The notes under the pieces are model-generated. The model was not told the DNA's origin. It saw nothing but the letters and a program-made list of their open reading frames with translations, and did not search any database. This document shows, piece by piece, positions 17,425-26,858 of a DNA stretch of 57,275 nucleotides. The number at the start of each line of letters is the position of its first letter. Position 1 is the first letter of the stretch. This DNA comes from an uncultured Spirochaetia bacterium (lineage in GTDB: Bacteria > Spirochaetota > Spirochaetia > Sphaerochaetales > Sphaerochaetaceae). Location of the stretch: assembly GCA_905236385.1 (NCBI GenBank), contig CAJOOY010000054.1:1-57275 (forward strand), read 5' to 3'. A program made the translations under genes and the position numbers.

Positions 17425-17673
17425 TCAGTCGTCTGGGTTTTCCTTGGCGCTGGCAAGAGCTCTCATAGCGTTGTCGAACTTCTGGAACTTTCCGTTCTTC
17501 AGATGAATGACAACTCTTGTTTTCTGGTTTTCACTCATCTTCATGATGGCTTCAAGTCCTTCAACCTTTGTCTTATAGTACTTGATTACCTTGTCACTCC
17601 CTTCTCTCTTGATTCCCCAGCCCTTTCCTGCTGTCCAAGCCAGAATGTGAACATCTTTTACTTCGTTTTCCAT
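17425..17673 (-). CDS. Small DUF2188-like protein
   Basis: 82 residues. The pattern GKGWGIKREGSDKVIKYYKTKVEGLEA...RVVIHLKNGKFQ resembles DUF2188 (ligand unknown), whose members have a GW-K-EG start and an I-H-(x)-DG end. A ribosome site (GAAGGAGAG) precedes the ATG and the gene follows the cyclase fusion by 12 nt, so it is probably co-transcribed with it. Confidence 0.7.
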   Translation of the reverse strand: MENEVKDVHILAWTAGKGWGIKREGSDKVIKYYKTKVEGLEAIMKMSENQKTRVVIHLKNGKFQKFDNAMRALASAKENPDD

Positions 17674-17685
17674 ACTATCTCTCCT

Positions 17686-19551
17686 TCATTTTTTGTTTAG
17701 AAAGCTAATTGAATTATACCACTTTTCAAACCCTTGTGGGAAAGAAGTGAACCTTATCAGGCTCTTTGTGAACGGATCCAGTGGGCTCTTTGGTTTCAGG
17801 ACCTGGATTACCTTGCCGTACAGACGCTGACCGGAGATATCAAAGCGCATATCGTCAAAAGCCTTGAGCCTGGTGCGTGTAAGAATAATTGCCTCTGTGC
17901 GGCTGAGCCTGAGGACCTCTGCCGGGTAGACATCTGCACTAACAATCTTGTCACTTACTATCCTCATTCTTAGCTTCAGCGGATGCTGAGGCTTCCTAAG
18001 CTCTTCTCTTTCAGAAGTACCGAAGGTCTTGCCGTCCAGAGAGCGGACATCGTATATAGTAATAGGGGTCTTAAAGCCCTTAGGGAATATCTTTGTCTCC
18101 GAGGCCACTTCGACCTTACCTACAAGCTTCTCGTGGGTTGTTGGGGAGATGAAAATCTGATCTCCTACGGTGAAGCTCTCAATGCGCGAGCACATATTAA
18201 TTGCGTTTCCAATCACACCGTACTTTATGTGCCTCCTGCAACCTATGTTTCCTATAATCAGCTCGCCCGTGTTAATTCCTATTCCCATCCTAAGCGTCGG
18301 GTAGCCGTTCTCAAGGTTCCACTTGTTCACTTCTTCCATGGCCGCCTGCATGTCAATGGCTGCGCTGACGGCCTTATCCGCGTGGTCCGTAAGCTCTATG
18401 GGGGCCCCGAAGATGGCAAAAACCGAGTCTCCAACAAACTCAAGCACAGTGCCGTTGTTCTTCCTAACCGCCTCAACCATGGCGTCAAAATAGTGGGAGA
18501 GCATCTTCAATAGATCATCTGGCGCAAGAGACTCGGCAATGGCGGAAAAGCCCCTCAAGTCCGAAAGCAGGACCGTGAGCTCCATCTTCTTGCCCCCAAA
18601 ACGTGTCCCGCCCTTGGTGTCCACTATCTGGCGCGCTATCTCTTCAGACAGGTAGAGGCCAAATGTGTCAAAGAGCCTCTTGTTCCTCTTTTCCAGAATC
18701 TTGTTCTCTTCCTGGATACTGATGTAATCATCATCATCCTCTTCATCAAAAACCTTGACGCTGACACCCTCTTTCTCTTCCCCAAGCCCCATGAATGAGT
18801 TCTTCTCAAGGTACTCTATGGAGGCTTTGACGTTTTCCAGGTTTCCGCACTCAAGTGTCATGCATATGCTGTTTCTTCTCTTCTTAGGCAGGGCTCTGAA
18901 GTAGGTGTCCAAAACCTCCCAGTTGATTGTTCCAGTTCCCAGGCTCATGTGATCATCATAGTGGCCCATGTTATCCGAGAGGTGAATGTAGCCTATGTAA
19001 TCTTTAAGCTCTGAAAACCATGTTCTAAAGTTACTGGAGGAGCAGTTTGCGTGCCCCGTATCAAAACACACCCCTATTTTCGGATTGTCACAGATTTCCA
19101 TAAGGCTCTTCAGTGGACCGGGGTCAATATCCTGACAGTTCTCTATAAACAGATTCAAATCATATTTCTCAACTAGGCTATTGTAGAACTCCGCACACTG
19201 GCGTGCCCAGGCGCCCAAATAAGAACCTCTTAAAATAGAAAAACAGCTTGAGTGAAAGACTACATTTTTGGCTCCAAGACGCACAGCCTGTTCGCAGCTC
19301 TCTATACACCTCTTCTTTGAAAACTCAGCAAAGTCCTTATCTCCGCTGGCCGGGTTTATGTCTATAAAAGCCCCGTGAAGAGAGGTACACAGGTGTGTTG
19401 ATTTATACCAAGCCTCTGCTTCTTTAGACAGTTTTTTATCCGAAACGCAAGGAACTGCACTGAGTTCCAGAACCTCAAAAGACAGGCCTTTTTCCAGAGC
19501 AAAGGCTAGCCAATCCTCTCTATTTGTGTTTACTGGCTGAATCTGAATCAT
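17686..19551 (-). CDS. Sugar-isomerase-type TIM barrel fused to class III nucleotide cyclase and PilZ-like domain
   Basis: About 621 residues in three parts. Residues 1-255 are a xylose-isomerase/AP-endonuclease-2-like barrel with the metal ligands intact (HSSCF, FIENCQ, CFDTGHAN, HLSDNMGH, TLECG). Residues about 305-500 are a class III cyclase: metal Asp residues in LLSDLRGFS and EFVGDSVFAIFG, transition-state Asn/Arg in NMCSRIES. The base-specifying positions are Glu (EFVGD) and Gly (YGVIG), more like guanylyl than adenylyl cyclases. Residues about 510-610 look like a PilZ-type beta-barrel. The ATG at 19551 lies 6 nt from a TATAAT box. I know of no described protein with this fusion. Confidence 0.85.
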   Translation of the reverse strand: MIQIQPVNTNREDWLAFALEKGLSFEVLELSAVPCVSDKKLSKEAEAWYKSTHLCTSLHGAFIDINPASGDKDFAEFSKKRCIESCEQAVRLGAKNVVFHSSCFSILRGSYLGAWARQCAEFYNSLVEKYDLNLFIENCQDIDPGPLKSLMEICDNPKIGVCFDTGHANCSSSNFRTWFSELKDYIGYIHLSDNMGHYDDHMSLGTGTINWEVLDTYFRALPKKRRNSICMTLECGNLENVKASIEYLEKNSFMGLGEEKEGVSVKVFDEEDDDDYISIQEENKILEKRNKRLFDTFGLYLSEEIARQIVDTKGGTRFGGKKMELTVLLSDLRGFSAIAESLAPDDLLKMLSHYFDAMVEAVRKNNGTVLEFVGDSVFAIFGAPIELTDHADKAVSAAIDMQAAMEEVNKWNLENGYPTLRMGIGINTGELIIGNIGCRRHIKYGVIGNAINMCSRIESFTVGDQIFISPTTHEKLVGKVEVASETKIFPKGFKTPITIYDVRSLDGKTFGTSEREELRKPQHPLKLRMRIVSDKIVSADVYPAEVLRLSRTEAIILTRTRLKAFDDMRFDISGQRLYGKVIQVLKPKSPLDPFTKSLIRFTSFPQGFEKWYNSISFLNKK

Positions 19552-19557
19552 ATGGGA

Positions 19558-19587
19558 ATTATACACTTAATTGAAAAACTATCACAA
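19558..19587 (-). promoter_or_regulatory. Promoter of the barrel-cyclase gene, leaderless arrangement
   Basis: Minus strand TTGTGA (19587-19582), 18-nt spacer, TATAAT (19563-19558), then 6 nt (TCCCAT) to the ATG at 19551. Transcription should begin on or next to the start codon. Confidence 0.6.
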
Positions 19588-19628
19588 AAAATATATAGTG
19601 TCCGTGGAAGGGATTCATGTAAGGGAGA

Positions 19629-20216
19629 GTGGTGGCCTTGGTATATATTTTTAAGAAAATCTGGTTTCTGATTCTGCTTCTTGTTTTTTCAACCTATACC
19701 TATTTTGCCTCTCTTACCTCTTGGGTAATCTACCCTTTTCTCTTCAGATATTTCCGCTTTGCATGGTTTGTAGTAATCATTGGGATACTGGCCCACTTCA
19801 TCGGAGAAGCCATTCCGAGAAAATTCAACTTTGAGTCTTCATTCTTTGCTCCCCACAAATGGGAAAAGAACGGAAAAATCTACCAGGAAAAGTTTAAGAT
19901 TAAATCTTGGAAAGATGCCCTTATGGATATGAGCAAGGCTTCTGAGAAGGCCCAGTCAAAAGATGTTGGTCAGGATTTAAGCTCCCAGCACCTTTACACC
20001 CTGCTTCAGGAGACCTGCGTTGCTGAAACAGTACATATAATTCTTATGGTTGTGGGAATAAGTCTGCTTTTCATAATTGAATTTTCATACAACATCTTCT
20101 GGTTTCTGGCCTATGAGGTTTTCAACTCTCTGGACATAATCATCCAGAGGTTCAACAGACCACGCCTTGTAAGCATTTACAAAAGATCTCTTCGTATGGA
20201 GAAAGAGAAAGCATGA
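19629..20216 (+). CDS. Membrane acyltransferase-like protein (CrtO-type glycosyl acyltransferase family)
   Basis: Up to 195 residues with an N-terminal helix pair and one or two late helices. The motifs NGKIYQEKFKIKSWKDAL, LQETCVAETVHI and IIQRFNRPRLVSIY match the glycosyl-4,4'-diaponeurosporenoate acyltransferase family. No carotenoid genes are nearby, and the next gene is a diglyceride-type glycosyltransferase overlapping by 4 nt, so the pair more likely acts on a glycolipid. The start is uncertain: GTG 19629, GTG 19632 or TTG 19638, with GGGAG at 19623-19627. Confidence 0.7.
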   Translation: MVALVYIFKKIWFLILLLVFSTYTYFASLTSWVIYPFLFRYFRFAWFVVIIGILAHFIGEAIPRKFNFESSFFAPHKWEKNGKIYQEKFKIKSWKDALMDMSKASEKAQSKDVGQDLSSQHLYTLLQETCVAETVHIILMVVGISLLFIIEFSYNIFWFLAYEVFNSLDIIIQRFNRPRLVSIYKRSLRMEKEKA

Positions 20217-21304
20217 GAATTCTTTTTCTTACATGCAGCACAGGTGGAGGACACAACTCCGCTGCAAAAGCCCTAGCTGAAGAAGCTTCTGCAAGAGGCC
20301 ACAAATACATAATAAAAGACGCTCTAGATTTTCTTGGTCACCGAAGAAAAAGCATAATAAGCAAGGGCCATGTTTTTGCTTACAAGCACATGCCCAAACT
20401 CTACGGGCGTCTTTATGACAGAGTTGGTGAAGCTTCTACAAAACCCGTGTTTATTAGCATGCAACCCAGCATGTTTAGAATTAACAGGTATCTGAAAAAG
20501 CATAGTTTTGATGCTGTAGTCTGTGTCCATGTCTTTGCTGCCATGATGATGACCCATGCAAGGAGGCACTATAAACTAACACAAAAGCTCTACCTAGTGG
20601 CCACCGACTACTCATACACCCCGGGCTCTTGTTTAACTGTTCCAGACAGGTTCTTTGTCCCAATAGGCTTTACCAACAGCTTTGTAGCACACGGTATTTC
20701 TCAGGAGAAGATAGTTGAGACTGGCATACCTATTAAGCATGATTTCTTCATAAATACTACTCGTGAAGAGGCTAGGAAGAAGCTTGGTTTTGACAAAAAT
20801 GAAGTACTGATAGTCCTGAGCGCTGGTTCAATGGGCTGTGGAAACATGAGAAGTCTAGCCAAGATGCTTGCTTCAAAGCTTCAAAACTGCACTGTTGCGG
20901 TTCTCTGCGGTAGCAACAAACGCCTTTTCAGACAGCTTTCAGGCTACAACCGCATACACCCGATAGGTTTTACAAATGATGTTCCCTTGTACTTCAGAGC
21001 AGCCAATGTGATTGTCTCAAAGGCCGGAGGCCTCACAATCACGGAAGCCGCAATCTCCGGGACACCTCTGATAATAATGAACGCTGTTCAGGGCCTTGAA
21101 ACACACAATCTCAAATACTTTGAACATAACAGACTGGCCCGCAGTGCTGAGACACCCCAGCAGGTCTATCCTATGGTTTTACAGGCTCTTTCAGATACTG
21201 AATCTTCTCCGTTCACTGTCCTTAAAAAGAAGGCCACAAAGGAGCTCTTCCCGGATGAGGCATCCACAAAGATTCTGGATGTGGTGGAGAAAGAGGCCTT
21301 CTAA
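20213..21304 (+). CDS. MGDG synthase-like glycosyltransferase (processive diacylglycerol glycosyltransferase family)
   Basis: A 363-residue GT28-type enzyme. N-terminal LFLTCSTGGGHNSAAKALAE is the signature of MGDG synthase/UgtP-like enzymes, and the C-terminal nucleotide-sugar site KAGGLTITEAAISGTPLII is intact. It should transfer a hexose from a nucleotide sugar to diacylglycerol on the inner membrane. Spirochaete membranes are rich in monoglycosyl diglycerides, which fits. It overlaps the acyltransferase-like gene (ATGA). Confidence 0.9.
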   Translation: MRILFLTCSTGGGHNSAAKALAEEASARGHKYIIKDALDFLGHRRKSIISKGHVFAYKHMPKLYGRLYDRVGEASTKPVFISMQPSMFRINRYLKKHSFDAVVCVHVFAAMMMTHARRHYKLTQKLYLVATDYSYTPGSCLTVPDRFFVPIGFTNSFVAHGISQEKIVETGIPIKHDFFINTTREEARKKLGFDKNEVLIVLSAGSMGCGNMRSLAKMLASKLQNCTVAVLCGSNKRLFRQLSGYNRIHPIGFTNDVPLYFRAANVIVSKAGGLTITEAAISGTPLIIMNAVQGLETHNLKYFEHNRLARSAETPQQVYPMVLQALSDTESSPFTVLKKKATKELFPDEASTKILDVVEKEAF

Positions 21305-22305
21305 GCCCTTCTCTCTTCCAGAGCGGTCACCCCTGTTCTATACTTGTCTGACACCTCTTTTTTCAGAAGCAGAAGGCCGTGCATGTTTATACTGCCATCC
21401 GGGTTTCTTTCTGGAAGGACTGAGGTATCAAGACTTTCAAACCAGGACTCTTCCACGCACACCCCGTCATTATTCATACTGAGCTTTTTGGACGGTTCCC
21501 AGTAAAAATTGCTCTTACCCACTATATCAGCCAGGTTCTGGCTCTGGACTCCCAACAACTCAGGCTCGTCAAAGGTTTCCTTATCAGTCCTGAAGCTGAC
21601 CACTCCATCAGCCCTGTACTCAGTAACTGCGGAACCGTTTTCAGTATAGAAGCCTACATTGCACTCCTCATTGTTGAATGAGACACAGTTTTCAACCTTT
21701 ATGTCCGGGCAGCTGTTTGAATCTATTCCCTTTGCAAGGTTTTCAAATGAGATTGAGTTTATCAGTCTGTGTCCGCCCGGCAGATTTGAACCACCAAGCT
21801 TGAAACCGTTTCCATTGCCGGCCTGCATCTGGGGAGAGGGCTCAATTGAAAGAGTTCCGTTGTCATCACATGTAATGGCGGCGAGAGTGAATGAGGTAGG
21901 AGAACTTCCTTCCTTGACTCTCAGGTATCCGTTTCTGTAAGTGACGCAGTTTCTGACTGTCACGCTTCCAAGCTGTCCCATTGAAACTTTGGCAAACAGG
22001 TCCCAGCCATCATCCGCATTGTATGCAGAGACGCATTGGTCGAAGACATTTCCTTCTCCGAGGGTTATCTTTGCAGCAAACCCGTCCGCATCTGAGCGGA
22101 AAATGAGGTTGTAACTATGACCGCAGGCGCTGCCACCACTTGCAATCTGAAGCACTGGCTTTCTGCAGACAGCAGGCTGAGGTTTCCAGAGTTGAGCGTT
22201 CCATTCAGATGTCTTGTAGACTATGTTGGAGAAGACGGCATTGCATCCTCTTGCAACAGCAAGAGCGACATAGGCCTTTTCATTGTCCTGACAGAGCATG
22301 GGATC
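21301..22305 (-). pseudogene. Remnant of a PL9-type pectate lyase (5' lost, internal deletion)
   Basis: The frame from about 22305 down to the stop at 21301 encodes the C-terminal part of a right-handed beta-helix lyase: DADGFAAKITLGEGNVF and AYNADDGWDLFAK (calcium-binding Asp residues and catalytic-region Lys of PL9), then CVTYRNGY, NGNGFKLGG and GIDSNSCPDIKVENC. Upstream, a different accessory-type segment (MLCQDNEKAYV to SYNLIFRS) joins DADGF directly, so the middle of the catalytic domain appears to be missing. Beyond about 22305 the frame continues only as antisense of the GH3 fragment. No start or ribosome site belongs to it. Confidence 0.7.
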
Positions 22306-22656
22306 ATCAAGCTCATCATGACTTCCTACAATCTTCTCAACGGAACCCATACTTCCGAGCACAGAGGTCTGGTTGAGGACGTGCTGAGAAGCGAATTCGG
22401 CTTTGACGGCATAGTCATGACGGACTGGATAGTCGGTGGCATGGAGGCCTTCGGCAAGTACGGCTCCCCATCTTCCACCAAGATTGCCATGGCCGGTGGA
22501 AATGTCATGATGCCCGGAAGCGAACATGACTACACCACGCTGCTTCAGGATCTTGAGGGCGGTAAGATTTCCCGTGAACAGCTGGAGATAAACGCCAGCA
22601 AGATGTATACCTTGGCGAACAGTCTTGCAGTAAGCCATAAAACAAATAGAAGATGA
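22306..22656 (+). pseudogene. Remnant of a GH3 beta-glucosidase
   Basis: Plus-strand frame ending in TGA at 22656. It begins abruptly near IMTSYNLLNGTHTSEH and carries LRSEFGFDGIVMTDW, where the Asp is the GH3 nucleophile, then PGSEHDYTTLLQDL. Everything N-terminal is missing, including the sugar-binding residues of the first half of the barrel. It lies head-to-head with the pectate-lyase remnant, with the junction near 22300-22315. A normal terminator follows, so the 3' end is original. Confidence 0.75.
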
Positions 22657-22675
22657 AGACAGAAAAAAAATTAGA

Positions 22676-22707
22676 GATCGGCTCCCGGATTGAGCCGGTC
22701 TTTATTT
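22676..22707 (+). terminator. Terminator after the GH3 remnant
   Basis: GATCGGCTC pairs with GAGCCGGTC (9 bp with one T-G pair), 7-nt loop, followed by TTTATTT. Confidence 0.75.
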
Positions 22708-22853
22708 CCTGGCATGATTGGAAGTCTATAAATTAAAAACCCGCAAGCAGAACCAGTTGGCCGCTTTTCGGGAGTATTTCCTATGAGCTTTTCTTGTAAA
22801 GACTTATCCGCCTGCAAAACGATAGACATCTCTATTCAAGCGGACATAAAAAA
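22708..22853. other. Unassigned 146-bp interval beside the tRNA
   Basis: No supported gene. On the minus strand, directly after the tRNA and its T-run, TCCGCTT and AGGCGGA can pair around an inner ATAGA-GATG-TCTAT hairpin. This could be a 3' trailer structure or a small RNA; nothing decides it. Confidence 0.3.
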
Positions 22854-22925
22854 AGCAGCAGGCGAGATTCGAACTCGTGTAGGCCACCTTGGCAAGGTGG
22901 TGCGTAACCACTACGCTACTGCTGC
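22854..22925 (-). tRNA. tRNA-Gly (anticodon GCC)
   Basis: Minus strand 72 nt: acceptor GCAGCAG/CTGCTGC, D arm GCGTAGTGGTTACGC, anticodon stem CCACC/GGTGG with loop TTGCCAA (anticodon GCC), T loop TTCGAAT. No CCA is encoded. One T-stem pair is A-C, unusual but tolerable. A T-run follows directly. Confidence 0.95.
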
Positions 22926-22937
22926 ATGACGAAAAGA

Positions 22938-22966
22938 TTTATAGCATTTTTAAAAAACTTACGCAA
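22938..22966 (-). promoter_or_regulatory. Promoter of tRNA-Gly
   Basis: Minus strand TTGCGT (22966-22961), 17-nt spacer, TATAAA (22943-22938), 12 nt before the mature 5' end. Confidence 0.65.
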
Positions 22967-22990
22967 TAGCATTTTTGAATTTTGGAAATA

Positions 22991-23019
22991 TTGAGCATTG
23001 TTTTGCATTTCAATATAAT
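22991..23019 (+). promoter_or_regulatory. Promoter of apt
   Basis: TTGAGC, 17-nt spacer, consensus TATAAT; the apt ATG is at 23050 after GGAGGA. Confidence 0.7.
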
Positions 23020-23049
23020 GCTTCAGTCGTGTTAATCGGAGGATTTACC

Positions 23050-23574
23050 ATGAAAAAGGTTGAAGACTATATTATCAGTATTCCGGATTTTCCATCAAAG
23101 GGAATTATCTTCAGAGATGTTACGGGAATTCTTGAAGATGCTGACGGACTGAAGCTTGCTATTGACGAGCTTGTAAAACTTTTGAAAGGTGTTGAATTTG
23201 ACGTCCTTGCCGGAACCGAATCCAGAGGTTTTGTCATGGGCATGCCGATTGCATATCTCTTGCACAAGCCGTTTGTGCTTGTGAGAAAGGCTGGAAAGCT
23301 CCCAAGAGAAACTGTTTCTGAGACATACAATCTTGAGTATGGTACAGCAACAATTGAGATTAACAAGACTGCCATCAAACCGGGTCAGAAGGTTGTCCTG
23401 GTTGATGATCTGATTGCTACAGGCGGAACACTCAAGGCAGCCGCAGACCTGGTAGAGAAGCTTGGCGGAAAGGTTGAGAAGATAATCTGCCTTCTGGAGC
23501 TGGCTGGTCTGAACGGAAGAGATATCCTTAAGGGATATGATGTTTCTTCTGTTGTGAGCTACCCCGGTAAATAA
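23050..23574 (+). CDS. apt: Adenine phosphoribosyltransferase
   Basis: 174 residues, the usual length. IPDFPSKGIIFRDVT is the Apt N-terminal signature, ESRGFVMGMPIAYLL and VRKAGKLP carry substrate-site residues, and VVLVDDLIATGGTLKAA is the PRPP-binding loop. It makes AMP from adenine and PRPP in the cytoplasm. The ATG at 23050 is supported by GGAGGA and by the conserved N-terminus; the frame is open further upstream but runs through the promoter. Confidence 0.96.
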   Translation: MKKVEDYIISIPDFPSKGIIFRDVTGILEDADGLKLAIDELVKLLKGVEFDVLAGTESRGFVMGMPIAYLLHKPFVLVRKAGKLPRETVSETYNLEYGTATIEINKTAIKPGQKVVLVDDLIATGGTLKAAADLVEKLGGKVEKIICLLELAGLNGRDILKGYDVSSVVSYPGK

Positions 23575-23607
23575 ATTCCAGACAAATTTTTACAGACACA
23601 TTCTGTC

Positions 23608-23636
23608 TTGTCACTTTCTCTTTAATTATATATATT
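23608..23636 (+). promoter_or_regulatory. Promoter of the tig-clp operon
   Basis: TTGTCA, 17-nt spacer, TATATT; 60 nt upstream of the tig ATG. Confidence 0.55.
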
Positions 23637-23696
23637 TTACTGTCGGCGTCCCTGACGCTTATGTAACAGTTATTTGTCATATATTGCGAGGAAATT

Positions 23697-25025
23697 ATGG
23701 AAATCAAAAAACTTGAAAACTCCAGCGTAGAGCTCACACTTACTCTTGAATCAAAGAAGATTGAAGAAGAATACGCAAAGAGGATAAAAGACTATGCCAA
23801 GAAGCTCACACTTAATGGCTTCAGACCCGGAAAAGCTCCGGTTTCACTCATTGAAAGCAAGTATGGTCCGGAAATCAGAGAAGAAGTTACATTCAAGCTC
23901 ATGGAAGATAACCTTGAGGCTTCTTACAAGGATCTGGAACAGAAGCAGAGACCACTGCCCTACTGCACCCCGGTTCTCCAGAATGAAGAGTCTCTTCTTC
24001 CGTTCAAGCCGGATACAGATATTACATACAGCGTAGTGTATGACGTAGTTCCCGAGGTAAAGCTTCCGGCTTACACAGGTCTCACTGTTGAAGCTGAGAC
24101 AACTAAGATTACAGACAAGGAAGTTGATGAGGAAATTGAAAGACTCAGACAGCAGAACGCCATGGTTGTTGCCAAAAACGGTGCTGTTGAAAAGGGAGAC
24201 ATTGTTACAGTTAACTATGTTGAGCTTGATGCTGAAGGCAAAGAGGTTGAGTCTACCAAGAGAGACAACTTCACATTTACTGTAGGAACTTCTTACAATT
24301 TTTATAAGATAGACGAGGACATTGTCGGCCTGAACAAGGGCGACAAGAAGGTTATAGAGAAGACCTACTCAGACGATAGCGGAATGGGCAGCGATTATAT
24401 TGGCAAGACAATTAAGCTGGACGTGGAAGTTACAGAAGTCAAGAGAAAGGAAGTTCCGGAGCTTGATGATGATTTTGCACAGGATATCAAGGACGAGTAC
24501 AAGAGCCTGGATGACCTGAAGAAGGCCACAAAGAAGAATCTTGAGGACGCAGCAGCCAGTCAGAACGAGAACGCAAAGCTAGACGCACTTCTTAAAGAGA
24601 TTTCTAAGGGTACAGAAGTTCAGATTCCAAAGAGCATGGTTGACGCACAGCTTGATCAGGAATGGAGAAACTTTGTACAGCGCTTTGGCATGTCAGAGGC
24701 AGATGTGGAGAAGCTCATGAGTGCTAACGGAGCTGGAAAGGATCAGTTCCTGGAGACTAGAAGGGCAGACGTAACTGAGCAGCTTAAGCTCCAGCTGGTT
24801 CTCGAGCAGGTTAAAGAAGAGCAGAAGTTTGAAGTTTCTGAAGACGAGCTTAACGAGCAGCTGAAGAAGTACGGTCAGGAGATTACAAAAGATAATCCTA
24901 ACTATGATGCTTTCAAGATCTATGCTGAAGATGATGTAAAGTTTGAGAAAGCAAAGAATTACCTGATTGAGAACAACAAGTTCAAAGCTCCTGCAAGGAA
25001 AGAGAACAAGAAAGAGGATAAATGA
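23697..25025 (+). CDS. tig: Trigger factor
   Basis: A 442-residue ribosome-associated chaperone. The N-terminal ribosome-binding signature [17 protein letters not shown] (about 43-59) is intact; a peptidyl-prolyl isomerase domain (about 155-245, KGDIVTVNY to [17 protein letters not shown]) and a helical C-terminal arm follow. The N-terminal domain is slightly extended by [11 protein letters not shown]. It overlaps clpP by 4 nt; tig-clpP-clpX is a widely conserved order. Confidence 0.96.
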   Translation: MEIKKLENSSVELTLTLESKKIEEEYAKRIKDYAKKLTLNGFRPGKAPVSLIESKYGPEIREEVTFKLMEDNLEASYKDLEQKQRPLPYCTPVLQNEESLLPFKPDTDITYSVVYDVVPEVKLPAYTGLTVEAETTKITDKEVDEEIERLRQQNAMVVAKNGAVEKGDIVTVNYVELDAEGKEVESTKRDNFTFTVGTSYNFYKIDEDIVGLNKGDKKVIEKTYSDDSGMGSDYIGKTIKLDVEVTEVKRKEVPELDDDFAQDIKDEYKSLDDLKKATKKNLEDAAASQNENAKLDALLKEISKGTEVQIPKSMVDAQLDQEWRNFVQRFGMSEADVEKLMSANGAGKDQFLETRRADVTEQLKLQLVLEQVKEEQKFEVSEDELNEQLKKYGQEITKDNPNYDAFKIYAEDDVKFEKAKNYLIENNKFKAPARKENKKEDK

Positions 25026-25627
25026 GCAAGACTACCGAATCCTATCTGGTACCTACAGTAATTGACAGCTCAGACAGAGGAGAGAGGGCCTACGACATTT
25101 ACAGCAGACTGTTGAAGGAAAGAATTATCTTCCTCGGCGGTGAGATAAATGATGAAACTGCTGACCTGGTTGTTGCCCAGCTTCTGTTTTTGGAAGCAGA
25201 AGACCCTACTAAGGACATAAACCTCTATATTAATTCCCCTGGTGGAAGCGTTACCGCCGGTCTCGCAATATATGACACTATGAAATACATAAGACCGGAA
25301 GTTTCCACCATCTGTATTGGTCAGGCAGCATCAATGGCTGCCCTGATCTTTGCTGGAGGAGCAAAGGGAAAGCGCGTAGTTCTCCCCTCTTCCAGAATTA
25401 TGATTCACCAGCCGTGGGGCGGTGTTCAGGGCCAGAGTTCAGACGTGGCCATTCATGCTAAGGAAATACTGAGGCTCAAGCGTCTTACAACCGAATATCT
25501 GGCACAGAGCTGTTCAAAGAAGGTAGAAGATGTGGCAAAGGACATGGAGAGAGACTTCTTCATGACAGCCCCTGAAGCCGTTGAATACGGACTAGCGGAT
25601 ACAGTCCTTGAGAAAAAGGATAAATAA
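25022..25627 (+). CDS. clpP: ATP-dependent Clp protease proteolytic subunit
   Basis: 201 residues. Catalytic Ser in [10 protein letters not shown], His in [10 protein letters not shown] and Asp in [12 protein letters not shown] are all present, and [16 protein letters not shown] forms the oxyanion region. The N-terminal stretch before [10 protein letters not shown] is short, as for a typical propeptide. It forms the degradation chamber that works with ClpX encoded next. Confidence 0.97.
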   Translation: MSKTTESYLVPTVIDSSDRGERAYDIYSRLLKERIIFLGGEINDETADLVVAQLLFLEAEDPTKDINLYINSPGGSVTAGLAIYDTMKYIRPEVSTICIGQAASMAALIFAGGAKGKRVVLPSSRIMIHQPWGGVQGQSSDVAIHAKEILRLKRLTTEYLAQSCSKKVEDVAKDMERDFFMTAPEAVEYGLADTVLEKKDK

Positions 25628-25629
25628 AG

Positions 25630-26856
25630 ATGGCATTTGGCAAAAACAACAAATACTGTTCCTTCTGCGGATCCTCGGACGCAAGACTGATTACAGGTCC
25701 AAACGGAGTTGCTATCTGCTCAGACTGCGTTGCCAGATGCAGAGAGATTCTGATAGCTGACAGCGATGAAGAGAGGGAGGAGGCGGCTTCAAAACTGCCT
25801 GAAGTTCTCCCTACTCCTCATGAACTTAAAGAGTACCTTGACCAGTATGTAATTGGACAGGATAAGGCAAAGGAAGTTCTTTCAGTTGCTGTTTACAACC
25901 ACTACAAGAGAGTCAAATATGAAAAGCAGCTTGCCCAGCAGAACGTTGAACTGGACAAGTCAAATATTCTGATTATGGGACCAACCGGTACAGGTAAGAC
26001 CCTTCTGGCAAGAACCCTTGCCAAACGTCTTGATGTACCTTTTGCCATTGCGGATGCAACAACAATCACTGAAGCCGGCTATGTTGGAGAAGATGTTGAA
26101 AATATACTCCTTAAGCTAATTCAGGCTGCAAATGACGATGTTGCCGCTGCCGAAAACGGGATTATCTTCTTGGATGAGGTGGATAAGATTGCCAAGAAAG
26201 GCGAAAACGTATCAATCACACGAGACGTTTCCGGAGAAGGAGTGCAGCAGTCACTTCTGAAGATTATAGAAGGAACAATTGCGAGCGTGCCACCTCAGGG
26301 TGGAAGAAAGCATCCGAACCAGGAAACCATAAAGATTAATACAAAGAATATTCTCTTTATCTGCGGTGGAGCCTTTGTGGGCCTTGATAAGATTATCAGT
26401 AAGCGCCTCGGGTCCTCAGCCATGGGCTTTGGCCAGGAGATCTTGGACAAGAAGAACCTGAGTCTTGAGAGCCTTTACAGAGAAATCCTGCCCGATGACC
26501 TGATTAAGTTTGGCCTTATCCCCGAGTTCATTGGTAGACTGCCCGTCCACGTAGGCCTTAACGACCTGAGAGAAGAGGACCTGCAGAGAATCCTCGTTGA
26601 GCCGAGAAACTCTATTATCAACCAGTACGTAGCCTCCCTTAAGTTGGACAATGTCGACCTCGTGTTTAAAGACGACGCCATTAAGGAGATAGCTCATATG
26701 GCCTACACTCAGAAAACAGGGGCCAGAGGTCTGAGAAGTATTGTTGAAGACCTTATGACAGACCTTATGTTCGATGTCCCTTCCATGAAGGAGATAAAGA
26801 GAATTGAGATAGACAAAGACACGGTTCGTAAAAAGAAGAAGCCGGATATTAGCTAA
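25630..26856 (+). CDS. clpX: ATP-dependent Clp protease ATP-binding subunit ClpX
   Basis: 408 residues. N-terminal zinc-binding domain with CSFCG and [11 protein letters not shown]+ Walker [12 protein letters not shown], Walker [14 protein letters not shown], pore loop AGYVGEDVE, and the IGF-equivalent loop at MGFG that docks to ClpP. It unfolds substrates for ClpP. It starts 2 nt after clpP. Confidence 0.97.
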   Translation: MAFGKNNKYCSFCGSSDARLITGPNGVAICSDCVARCREILIADSDEEREEAASKLPEVLPTPHELKEYLDQYVIGQDKAKEVLSVAVYNHYKRVKYEKQLAQQNVELDKSNILIMGPTGTGKTLLARTLAKRLDVPFAIADATTITEAGYVGEDVENILLKLIQAANDDVAAAENGIIFLDEVDKIAKKGENVSITRDVSGEGVQQSLLKIIEGTIASVPPQGGRKHPNQETIKINTKNILFICGGAFVGLDKIISKRLGSSAMGFGQEILDKKNLSLESLYREILPDDLIKFGLIPEFIGRLPVHVGLNDLREEDLQRILVEPRNSIINQYVASLKLDNVDLVFKDDAIKEIAHMAYTQKTGARGLRSIVEDLMTDLMFDVPSMKEIKRIEIDKDTVRKKKKPDIS

Positions 26857-26858
26857 AA

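Noticed and set aside
22117-22300. N-terminal part of the plus-strand frame before the GH3 homology
   Set aside because: It is antisense to the lyase remnant; GH3-like sequence starts only near 22306.
22306-22638. N-terminal part of the 445-codon minus-strand frame
   Set aside because: It is antisense of the GH3 fragment and resembles nothing.
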